Shown one piece after another: positions 1 to 5,669 of a stretch of 6,374 nucleotides of DNA. The notes beneath the pieces were generated by a model that saw only the letters and a program-made list of their open reading frames with translations, had not been told where the DNA came from and ran no database searches. Every line of letters starts with the position of its first letter. The first letter of the stretch is position 1. The stretch covers positions 1-6,374 of the forward strand of contig JAEWNM010000081.1 in assembly GCA_023392755.1 (NCBI GenBank), in the 5' to 3' direction. The DNA is from Bacillota bacterium (GTDB lineage Bacteria > Bacillota > Clostridia > Christensenellales > Aristaeellaceae). The position numbers were made by a program, and so were the translations under genes.

Positions 1-934
1 CACCGATATGGGCGGCGGGCAGGCATAGCGGCAAAAAGCCAAAGGCCAGGGGCACGAAGGCCGCATACAAGGCCAGCCCATTGCCCGTTTGCAGCAAATG
101 ATCCCAGGTGAGGGGATGGGTTTGGGATCTATACAGCGAGGTTTGCGCCGGCGAAAGGTGAAGGCCATAGCGCAGCAAAAGCGCGTACAGCCCAAGGAAG
201 CATATAAGGGTCAATGCCCCCGCCAACGCCTGCATAAGCCGCCGTATGCTTTTTTGGCGAAGCGACTCCATAATAAGCAGCGAAAAAAAGCAGACAGGAA
301 CAGCCAAATAGCCCGGCTTAAGCGCGTAAAGCAAAAAACCAAGGCCGCCCCACAGGACGGGCGCGCCAAAACCGGAGGCGGAGCCGTATGTACGGTAAAA
401 CACATAAAAGGCTGTAAGAATCAGCGGAAATGCAAGACATTCTGCCATTATGTGCCGCGTGATGAAAAAATCGGGCATGAGCAATGTCAAAAACGCCGCC
501 AGCAAGCCGCCGGAACGGCTTTTTGTAATGGAGCGCGAAAGGGCGTACGCGGGAAAGACGGCAAGATGCATCAACAATGAATTCAGTATCTGAGCGGCAC
601 GAAAGAGGCTGACGCCTTCCGGCAGAAGATTGAGCGGCGCCAGGAAAAGAGGGTACAAAATATATTCATACCGTATCGGCTGGCCCCTGAACAGCAACGC
701 CCCCTTTTCAAAAATGGAGCGGGACAGGTGCAGGTACAGCGCGGAATCCGGCATGATAACAGGCGTATGACCGGCAAAATAAGCGCAGGCGATGCGAAGA
801 AGGCTGAAAAAGAGATAGCAGCATGCCAGAAGCATAGGGGGAGGCCAGGAGCGGACCTTTCTTATGGCCGCGGAAAAAAGGGCCGCCGGGCGGCTGTGGC
901 GCGATGTGCAGGCAGCAATGCCGGCTTTGCGCAT
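1..934 (-). CDS. GT-C / PMT-like integral membrane glycosyltransferase, C-terminus cut by window edge
   Basis: The minus frame from ATG 934-932 is open to the left edge, giving 311 residues without a stop, so the C-terminus is missing. The N-terminus is basic (residues 1-32) and is followed by many hydrophobic segments, roughly at 34-53, 92-105, 113-133, 143-157, 164-180, 195-221, 236-256 and 286-308. Between the first two lies a loop with M61-P-D-S-A-L-Y67. An acidic residue in this first extracytoplasmic loop followed by a tyrosine is typical of GT-C enzymes (GT39/ArnT-like), where the acid is the catalytic candidate. Such enzymes move sugars from polyprenyl-phosphate donors onto cell-surface acceptors. 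Family assignment rests on topology and this motif only; acceptor and donor are unknown. The start is chosen because AGGAG (947-943) lies 8 nt upstream. An in-frame ATG at 1030 would add 32 residues but has no ribosome binding site. The preceding operon ends in a terminator, so this gene probably has its own promoter, though none is convincing. Confidence 0.75.
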   Translation of the reverse strand, partial: MRKAGIAACTSRHSRPAALFSAAIRKVRSWPPPMLLACCYLFFSLLRIACAYFAGHTPVIMPDSALYLHLSRSIFEKGALLFRGQPIRYEYILYPLFLAPLNLLPEGVSLFRAAQILNSLLMHLAVFPAYALSRSITKSRSGGLLAAFLTLLMPDFFITRHIMAECLAFPLILTAFYVFYRTYGSASGFGAPVLWGGLGFLLYALKPGYLAVPVCFFSLLIMESLRQKSIRRLMQALAGALTLICFLGLYALLLRYGLHLSPAQTSLYRSQTHPLTWDHLLQTGNGLALYAAFVPLAFGFLPLCLPAAHIG

Positions 935-939
935 ATGAT

Positions 940-947
940 CCTCTCCT
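940..947 (-). promoter_or_regulatory. Ribosome binding site of the membrane glycosyltransferase-like gene
   Basis: On the minus strand AGGAGAGG ends 5 nt before ATG 934-932, with 8 nt between its AGGAG core and the ATG. It decides between this start and the in-frame ATG codons at 1030 and 1027, which have no purine-rich sequence upstream. Confidence 0.7.
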
Positions 948-1094
948 GACGGTTCAGATAGGCGCTGATGACAAACGGCGGGCGCTGCAATGCACCCCAT
1001 AACAGCGTATACGTATAACCCCGCCATCATGACCGGCCGGGAAAGTTTGGGCCATTTTCCTTTGCGCCGGCATACGCGCCTAACCGCTTTTGCC

Positions 1095-1145
1095 AAAAAA
1101 GAAAACGCCCTTCGTTCAAGCGGCAATGCTTTCACCAAGGGCGTT
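1095..1145 (-). terminator. Rho-independent terminator of the AKR / iron-ADH operon
   Basis: Read on the minus strand, AACGCCCTT (1145-1137) and AAGGGCGTT (1112-1104) form a perfect 9-bp stem. A further small stem AAGC/GCTT lies in its interior. The stem runs straight into TTTTCTTTTTT (1105-1095). It begins only 4 nt after the stop codon of the iron-ADH gene (1152-1150), so it ends that operon and separates it from the glycosyltransferase-like gene downstream. Confidence 0.88.
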
Positions 1146-1149
1146 AAGG

Positions 1150-2313
1150 TCAGCGGTAGGAGGCAAGAAGGATCGCTTCCACATCCTGCTGCGTAATGTC
1201 GCACGGGTCCACCTCAAACAAGCCGCCCATGATCTCCCGGGCGTAGGAGGCCAGGCGCGGCAAGTCCTCCCGTTTTATGCCGTAGTCCGAAAGCCGCAAA
1301 TCCGCCACGCCGCAAGCCTTTTGCATTTCATGAAGCGCGGTTACAAAATCCATGGGGGATGCTGCGTCGGCCATGCCCAGGGCACGGGCCATATCCACCA
1401 TACGCTGATCGCAGGCGCCGGACCTGGCCAGATGCGTATAGTACGCCAGACTGATGATGATCAGCCCCGCGCCGTGGGGCAGCTCGGGCTTCAGGCCGCT
1501 TAGCGCATGCTCGATGGAGTGTTCGGAAATGCAGCCGGAGGTGGATTCCACAAAGCCGGACAGGGTGTTGGCCAGCGCCACATCAGCCCTGGCCTGCACG
1601 TTGGAGCCGTCCCTGACGGCATCGCCCAGGCTTTTGCCGATCAGGCGGATGGCCTGCAACGCGTACAGGTCGCTCATTTCGTTGGCGGTGCGGTTCACAT
1701 AGCCCTCCGTGCTGTGAAAGAGCGCGTCAAAGCCCTGATAGGCGGTGAGCGCCGGAGGCACGGACATCATCAGCTCGGGGTCTACCACAGAGAGCACGGG
1801 GAACGTTTTGTCATACCCAAAGCCTATCTTTTCATCCCCGCTGGTGATCACCGTCCAAGGATCGGCTTCGGTGCCCGTACCGGCTGTGGTGGTGACGGCC
1901 ACCATGGGCAGCGGATCAAAAGGCACCGGAAGGCCCCTGCCCGTTCCACCGGAAATGTAGTCCCAGTAGTCGCCGGGATTTGCCGCCATTACGGCAATGG
2001 ACTTGGCGGAATCGATGCTGCTGCCGCCGCCAAGGCCGATCACAAAATCGCAGCCCTCCTCCCGGGCCATTGCCGCGCCTTCCATTACGTGGCGCTTGAT
2101 GGGGTTGGGCAGAATCCTGTCAAAGAGAACATGGCCGACGCCCGCCTTGTCAAGCTGTTCCTCCAGCCGCCGCAAAATGCCCAGCCGCTTCATGGAATTG
2201 CCCGCGGAGATGACGATGAGCGCTTTTTTGCCCGGAAGGCGCTGCCTGTGCAGCTCATCCAGCTTGCCCTGACCAAAGAGGATGCGGGCCGGCATGTAGT
2301 AATTGAAGGCCAT
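1150..2313 (-). CDS. Iron-type (group III) alcohol dehydrogenase, probably NADP(H)-linked
   Basis: This 387-residue cytoplasmic oxidoreductase interconverts alcohols and aldehydes or ketones and has the full family length. The N-terminal Rossmann-like half carries GGGSSID (95-101), the pyrophosphate-binding signature, and TTTAGTGTEAD (141-151). The C-terminal helical half carries the metal ligands expected by comparison with FucO: D196, H200, H265 and H280 (in the PHG motif). H269 matches the conserved catalytic-site histidine. The segment at 36-42 (SAGNSMK) aligns best with the GGGSxK segment of YqhD/butanol dehydrogenases and lacks the acidic residue that favours NAD, so NADP(H) is inferred. 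The start is fixed by AAAGGAGGA (2329-2321), 7 nt before the ATG. It is the second gene of an operon, 85 nt after the aldo/keto reductase, and is followed at once by a terminator. The context suggests carbonyl detoxification. The exact substrate cannot be read from sequence. Confidence 0.93.
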   Translation of the reverse strand: MAFNYYMPARILFGQGKLDELHRQRLPGKKALIVISAGNSMKRLGILRRLEEQLDKAGVGHVLFDRILPNPIKRHVMEGAAMAREEGCDFVIGLGGGSSIDSAKSIAVMAANPGDYWDYISGGTGRGLPVPFDPLPMVAVTTTAGTGTEADPWTVITSGDEKIGFGYDKTFPVLSVVDPELMMSVPPALTAYQGFDALFHSTEGYVNRTANEMSDLYALQAIRLIGKSLGDAVRDGSNVQARADVALANTLSGFVESTSGCISEHSIEHALSGLKPELPHGAGLIIISLAYYTHLARSGACDQRMVDMARALGMADAASPMDFVTALHEMQKACGVADLRLSDYGIKREDLPRLASYAREIMGGLFEVDPCDITQQDVEAILLASYR

Positions 2314-2398
2314 GGGATACTCCTCCTTTCAATCGATACGCAAATATGGGGTTTTCAAAAGGGCTGGGCTCCTTCCGTGAAGCCTTGGGCCCCGGGCA

Positions 2399-3253
2399 TC
2401 AAAAAGAGATCGTGTCCGGGTCCTTTGCCAGGCCGCAAATCCCAGGCTCCACCCGGTCGACGGCGGCCATTTCCGCATCGGACAGATCAAAGCCGAACAA
2501 ATCGGCATTTTGCCGGATACGCTCGGGCGTGACGGACTTGGGCAGGGGAAGAAAGCCTTTTTGCAGGCTCCAGCGCAGGGCGACCTGGGCGGCGGATTTT
2601 TGATGCCTTCCGGCAATCTCATTAACCGCCGCAACATCCATGATGCGGCCCAGGCCCAGGGGGCTGTACGCCTCCAGCAAAATGCCGTGCCTGCGGCAAT
2701 ATTCCACCGTTTCCTGATGCACATCGCCGGGGCACAGGCGAATCTGGTTCACCATTGGCATAATCTTTGCCGTCTCCATCAAGGCGTCTATATGATGGGG
2801 CCGGAAGTTGCTTACGCCAATGGCGCGGATGCGCCCCGCCGCGTACAGCTCCTCGAACGCCTTCCAGGAGCCCGCGTTGTCTTTCTTCCAGCTGCCGCGG
2901 GAGGAAATGGGGTTCGGCCAGTGGATGAGGTACAGGTCCAGGTAGTCAAAGCCCAGTTCCTTCATGGTTTTGTCAAACGCCCGCAGCGTTTTTTCATAGC
3001 CATGCTCGGAATTTGTAAGCTTGCTGGTGACAAAGACCTCCTCCCGCTTCAGGCCGCTTGCCCGTACCGCCCGGCCCACGCTCCCCTCATTTTCATAGCC
3101 GGCGGCCGTGTCCACATGACGGTAGCCCGCCTCCAGCGCCGCCTTTACGGCGGAAAAGGCCACATCGCCCTCTGGCGCCTGCCAGGTGCCAAACCCCACG
3201 CATGGAATTTCCACACCGTTATGCAGCCTGTATGTATCCTTAACCGATTTCAT
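2399..3253 (-). CDS. Aldo/keto reductase (AKR5-like; 2,5-diketogluconate / glyoxal reductase type)
   Basis: This 284-residue NADPH-dependent reductase has a single TIM-barrel, the usual length for prokaryotic AKRs. The catalytic tetrad is complete: D48, Y53, K78 and H111. The first AKR signature (G-Y-R-H-V-D-T-A, 43-50) is present, as are G-V-S-N-F (146-150) and the cofactor-binding LPKS (237-240) with R245 and N249, which bind the 2'-phosphate of NADPH in relatives. The usual VNQIE-x-HP strand reads V168-N-Q-I-R-L-C-P175, a variant of the consensus. AAGGAGAGG (3266-3258) lies 4 nt before the ATG and fixes the start. It is the first gene of the operon with the iron-ADH and is driven by the MerR-type promoter just upstream. 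Likely role: reduction of reactive aldehydes or dicarbonyls such as methylglyoxal, as inferred from family and context. Sugar-derived ketoacids are an alternative substrate class. Confidence 0.93.
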   Translation of the reverse strand: MKSVKDTYRLHNGVEIPCVGFGTWQAPEGDVAFSAVKAALEAGYRHVDTAAGYENEGSVGRAVRASGLKREEVFVTSKLTNSEHGYEKTLRAFDKTMKELGFDYLDLYLIHWPNPISSRGSWKKDNAGSWKAFEELYAAGRIRAIGVSNFRPHHIDALMETAKIMPMVNQIRLCPGDVHQETVEYCRRHGILLEAYSPLGLGRIMDVAAVNEIAGRHQKSAAQVALRWSLQKGFLPLPKSVTPERIRQNADLFGFDLSDAEMAAVDRVEPGICGLAKDPDTISF

Positions 3254-3274
3254 GCTGCCTCTCCTTCGTATCCC

Positions 3275-3303
3275 TTGCCAAACGGCGGGATCGTTGTTAT
3301 ACT
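3275..3303 (+). promoter_or_regulatory. Promoter of the MerR-family regulator gene
   Basis: The -35 box TTGCCA (3275-3280) and the -10 box TATACT (3298-3303) are separated by exactly 17 nt. Transcription should begin near 3310, giving a leader of about 70 nt before ATG 3379. The MerR operator (3316-3333) lies just downstream of that start, which suggests autorepression. The assignment is from consensus matching only. Confidence 0.6.
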
Positions 3304-3313
3304 GCCAGTATAA
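3297..3313. repeat. Perfect 17-nt palindrome formed by the two facing -10 boxes
   Basis: TTATACTG and CAGTATAA flank a single central C (3305). Each arm contains a TATACT hexamer, one on each strand, so the same element supplies the -10 box of the regulator gene (plus strand) and of the reductase operon (minus strand). It may be only a consequence of two facing promoters, or also a binding site for a second protein. Confidence 0.75.
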
Positions 3314-3337
3314 ACCTTAACGTTAACTCTAAGTCAA
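3307..3337 (-). promoter_or_regulatory. MerR-type promoter of the AKR / iron-ADH operon
   Basis: On the minus strand the -35 box TTGACT (3337-3332) and the -10 box TATACT (3312-3307) are separated by 19 nt instead of the usual 17. Over-long 19-20-nt spacers are the hallmark of promoters that MerR-family proteins activate by untwisting the DNA. The dyad operator lies in the spacer. Transcription should start near 3300, leaving a leader of about 47 nt before the reductase ATG. Confidence 0.85.
3316..3333. promoter_or_regulatory. MerR-family dyad operator
   Basis: CTTAACGTTAACTCTAAG is an interrupted palindrome centred between 3324 and 3325; 14 of 18 positions are symmetric (CTTA, GTTAAC and TAAG, with two mismatched pairs). 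It fills most of the 19-nt spacer of the leftward promoter and overlaps the edge of its -35 box. It resembles the CTTAGAGTTAACTCTAAG-like sites known for NmlR/AdhR-type regulators. The adjacent MerR gene is the obvious candidate to bind it. Confidence 0.82.
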
Positions 3338-3363
3338 TGACGGAAAACAAATATTTCCCGCTG

Positions 3364-3370
3364 AAAGGAG
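3364..3370 (+). promoter_or_regulatory. Ribosome binding site that sets the MerR start
   Basis: AAAGGAG ends 8 nt before ATG 3379. It rules against the in-frame ATG at 3337, which would add 14 residues, has no ribosome binding site and lies in the -35 box of the opposing promoter. Confidence 0.8.
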
Positions 3371-3378
3371 CATACCCC

Positions 3379-3756
3379 ATGGACTTCTCCATGAAACAGG
3401 TTTCCCAAATAACAGGGCTGGCGGCCCACACGCTTCGCTATTATGAAAAGGAAGGCCTATTGCCCGACGTGCACAGGACGCATAGCGGAATCCGCCGCTT
3501 CTCCCAGGAGGACATTGATGGGCTGGGTCTGATATGCTGCCTGAAAAGCACCGGCATGTCCATCAAGCAGATCCGGGAGTTTGTGGAGCTGAGCCTGAAG
3601 GGGGATTGCACGCTGAAATGCAGGTGCGATATGCTCGTTGCCCACAAGCGGGATGTAGAGGAGCAAATGCGGCAAATGCAAAAGCATATTGAGAAAGTCA
3701 CCCATAAAATTGATCATTTCACCAGCAAGTATGAGGCGCTGCAAAGGGGCAAATAG
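3379..3756 (+). CDS. MerR-family transcriptional regulator, AdhR/NmlR-like, with extra cysteine cluster
   Basis: This 125-residue DNA-binding protein is expected to act as a dimer. Residues 5-40 form the winged helix-turn-helix, with KQVSQITGL, the family hallmark RYYEKEGLLP (20-29) and the wing H35-S-G-I-R-R40. Residues 43-75 complete the DNA-binding domain (S-I-K-Q-I-R at 61-66). Residues 84-120 form a long heptad-like helix for the antiparallel dimer coiled coil. C54 (in C53-C-L-K-S-T-G-M) lines up with the single conserved cysteine of AdhR and NmlR, which sense aldehydes or other electrophiles. Unusually, C77, C81 and C83 cluster at the start of the dimerisation helix. It is divergent from the AKR/iron-ADH operon, with an operator in that operon's 19-nt-spacer promoter, so it probably activates the operon and limits its own synthesis. 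Inducer identity is inferred; a metal or redox sensor remains possible. Confidence 0.92.
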   Translation: MDFSMKQVSQITGLAAHTLRYYEKEGLLPDVHRTHSGIRRFSQEDIDGLGLICCLKSTGMSIKQIREFVELSLKGDCTLKCRCDMLVAHKRDVEEQMRQMQKHIEKVTHKIDHFTSKYEALQRGK

Positions 3757-3784
3757 CCGCGCCGCAGTTTTTACAATCCGTCCA

Positions 3785-3814
3785 TTGTCTTCCCGCCGCC
3801 GATATTGGTATACT
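3785..3814 (+). promoter_or_regulatory. Promoter of the L,D-transpeptidase gene
   Basis: The -35 box TTGTCT (3785-3790) and the -10 box TATACT (3809-3814) are separated by 18 nt. Transcription should start near 3821, about 30 nt before ATG 3850. AAGGAGG (3838-3844) is the ribosome binding site, 5 nt before the ATG. The gene can therefore be transcribed independently of the MerR gene upstream. Confidence 0.65.
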
Positions 3815-3849
3815 GAGTCTATCCCAACGGCACCCAAAAGGAGGCGCTT

Positions 3850-5586
3850 ATGCTTACAATCCGCCGTAAGGCCGCATTTTTTACGGCACTTTTTCTATTG
3901 TTGTCCTGCCTGCCCTCTTTGGCGGAGGGGGAACTGGCTTTTGTGGACCTGCCCCAGGAAATACGCCCCGGCAAGCTGGTAATGCTCAGCTTTACCGCCG
4001 TGCTTGCGGAGGATGTGGATATTTATCTGGTGGATGAAACGGAAACAGCCGCAAAGCTGTATGAGGCCTTCCCTGCAAAGGCGGGGCGCAACAGCATCGC
4101 CTTTGACGGCACATCGGACGGCGCCGCCTTCCCGCCAGGCGTTTACAAGCTGCAGGCTGTGTCGGCAAGCGGCAGCACATCGGCTGAAATAACGATAGGC
4201 CTGGAAGGCCCCGTTCTGACAAACGTCATGCCAAGCGATACGCACATGGTTCCCGGCACGCCATGGCACATACACGCCGACGCAAGCATGCAGGGTACCC
4301 TGAGCGTGCGCCTGGAGGGGCAGGACATTCTTATATACGAAGGAACCGTGCATGCCGGGGAAAACGACATACCCTGGGACGGTACGGGGGCGGGCATCAC
4401 ACTGCCGGAGGGCGACTATACGCTCATCGTGCAGCTCCAGGACGGCACAGGCTATGAATCCAATGCCCATTACGTCCCCGTCACGCTGGAGGCGGCACAG
4501 GAGTCCGCCCTGACGCCCGAGGACAGCGCCGCTTCGCCCGAAGCATACACCAAACCGGACGGCGCGGCCGTATCCCCCGCCGACTACAGCACCCACCCAT
4601 CCAACGGTGAACGCAGCTATTGGACGCTGCCCATGGATATCACCGACGAGGCGGCCATTTGGGAAGTCATGACGCAGCCCATCACCGTGCTCAAGGGCGA
4701 CCAAAAAAAGGCCTACAAGCTTCGCGCGGCACCGCAGGAGGACGCGGAGCCTGTCGGTGAAATCACCTATGCTTCCCAGGGGGTGCGGGTGCTGGAAAAC
4801 CTGGACAGCGGCTGGAGCCTGATCGAATCCTATTCCAGCTCGTTTCACGACAGCACCGTCAAGGTATTTGGTGAAATGGTGCAGGGCTATGTGAAAACCA
4901 GCCTGATAGAAACGAAGACGCCATCCAAGAAATACGGCCTGCTTATCGACAAGCTGGCCCAGCGGCTGTATGTGTTCAAGGATGGCAAGAAATTTACGGA
5001 GCTGCTCATTTCCACCGGACTGATTGACGACCCGGAGAAGCTTTATACCGAAACACAGGCCGGCGAATACCTGATCGTCAGCCGTGTGGGCAAATTCATG
5101 TCCGACAACCTGCATTGTGAAATGGCGCTGCGATTCAACAGCGGCAACCTCATCCATCAGGTACCCTACACACTGCGCAGCGACGGAAGCAAATATTTTG
5201 ACAAAACGGAACCCAAGCTGGGCACCAAGGCCAGTCACGGCTGCGTTCGCGTACAGCGCAAAAAAAACCCCGAAGGCGTGAATATGTCCTGGCTCTGGGA
5301 CAACCTGGAGGTAGGAACCAGGGTATTGATCTGGGAGGATTACAAGGGACGCCAGCTTCCCATACCCAGCGCGGACACAAAGCTGTACTATAACCCCGAC
5401 GGCGGCTCCTTTTACCACAGCGTTGACAACTGCCTGGATGTCAGGGCAAAGTTTTTGCCGTTGTCCGGCTTTACCTACGGCCAGCTGGAAGAAGGCTCCT
5501 TCGCCAATCTTGAGCGGTGCCCCGCCTGCGCGCCGCCCATGCGGGAAAGCGAGATCAGCGCCGTCAACGCAGCCCACGCAGAGTAA
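3850..5586 (+). CDS. Exported multidomain L,D-transpeptidase (YkuD) with FlgD-Ig-like repeats and C-terminal Cys/His module
   Basis: This 578-residue envelope enzyme is predicted to form or edit 3-3 peptidoglycan cross-links or attach proteins to peptidoglycan. Residues 1-25 are a signal peptide (R5-R-K, hydrophobic core, P22-S-L-A). Cleavage after A25 fits, but L-L-S-C20 is also a weak lipobox. Residues 30-117 and 121-213 are two FlgD-Ig-like repeats, each with the pattern A-G-x-N-x-I-x-(W/F)-D-G-T...P-x-G-x-Y (78-99 and 169-190). An acidic, Ala/Pro-rich linker follows (214-255), then an SH3-like region (about 275-355) that may bind the cell wall. The YkuD domain spans about 362-497, with H436 and S462-H-G-C-V-R467; C465 is the nucleophile. 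The tail (510-562) holds H523, C528 and C557-P-A-C560, which could bind zinc or form disulfides. The gene has its own promoter and ribosome binding site. Domain boundaries are estimates. Confidence 0.92.
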   Translation: MLTIRRKAAFFTALFLLLSCLPSLAEGELAFVDLPQEIRPGKLVMLSFTAVLAEDVDIYLVDETETAAKLYEAFPAKAGRNSIAFDGTSDGAAFPPGVYKLQAVSASGSTSAEITIGLEGPVLTNVMPSDTHMVPGTPWHIHADASMQGTLSVRLEGQDILIYEGTVHAGENDIPWDGTGAGITLPEGDYTLIVQLQDGTGYESNAHYVPVTLEAAQESALTPEDSAASPEAYTKPDGAAVSPADYSTHPSNGERSYWTLPMDITDEAAIWEVMTQPITVLKGDQKKAYKLRAAPQEDAEPVGEITYASQGVRVLENLDSGWSLIESYSSSFHDSTVKVFGEMVQGYVKTSLIETKTPSKKYGLLIDKLAQRLYVFKDGKKFTELLISTGLIDDPEKLYTETQAGEYLIVSRVGKFMSDNLHCEMALRFNSGNLIHQVPYTLRSDGSKYFDKTEPKLGTKASHGCVRVQRKKNPEGVNMSWLWDNLEVGTRVLIWEDYKGRQLPIPSADTKLYYNPDGGSFYHSVDNCLDVRAKFLPLSGFTYGQLEEGSFANLERCPACAPPMRESEISAVNAAHAE

Positions 5587-5608
5587 GGGAACGAATACAG
5601 ATCATACA

Positions 5609-5646
5609 GCGGAGAGGGTATCTTTTGAAAAAGATACCCTCTCCGC
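5609..5646. terminator. Perfect 16-bp hairpin between convergent genes, possible bidirectional terminator
   Basis: GCGGAGAGGGTATCTT (5609-5624) pairs perfectly with AAGATACCCTCTCCGC (5631-5646) around TTGAAA; one further T-A pair is possible. It begins 22 nt after the transpeptidase stop and ends 23 nt before the stop codon of the opposite-strand AraC-type gene, so it could end transcripts from both sides. No T-run follows it on either strand, so intrinsic termination is not certain. RNA stabilisation or a dispersed palindromic repeat are alternatives. Confidence 0.55.
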
Positions 5647-5669
5647 ACCTCACCCAGAAAACCTTATGG

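Noticed and set aside
89..580. A 163-codon plus-strand open frame rich in Lys, Arg and Gln
   Set aside because: It is the complement of hydrophobic codons in the membrane protein on the minus strand; the composition is what antisense of a membrane protein gives.
1011..1018. Short palindrome CGTATACG/ATACGTAT upstream of the membrane protein gene
   Set aside because: It is too short to be meaningful, and no -35 box at a suitable distance supports a promoter there.
957..1079. A 39-codon minus-strand frame (ATG near 1073) between the terminator and the glycosyltransferase-like gene
   Set aside because: It has no hydrophobic or domain pattern, no good ribosome binding site and no support beyond being open.
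2330..2398. Possible hairpin or promoter between the aldo/keto reductase and iron-ADH genes
   Set aside because: Only a 4-bp contiguous stem forms, no T-run follows and no paired -35/-10 boxes are convincing; the 85-nt gap is best read as an intra-operon spacer.
1507..2532. A 341-codon plus-strand open frame opposite the iron-ADH gene
   Set aside because: The product is rich in His, Gly and Arg with no domain pattern. The opposite strand encodes a complete dehydrogenase with all metal ligands.
2510..3313. A 267-codon plus-strand open frame opposite the aldo/keto reductase
   Set aside because: It is antisense to an enzyme with an intact catalytic tetrad and has no start context or family features.
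3735..3772. Possible terminator after the MerR gene (GGCGC/GCGCC stem, then five T)
   Set aside because: The stem is only 5 bp with a long interior and 4 nt separate it from the T-run, so it is too weak to call.
3895..5577. A 560-codon open frame on the minus strand opposite the L,D-transpeptidase gene
   Set aside because: It lies fully antisense to a gene with clear domains, promoter and ribosome binding site. Its translation shows no recognisable domain and it has no ribosome binding site; it is a by-product of GC-rich codon use.
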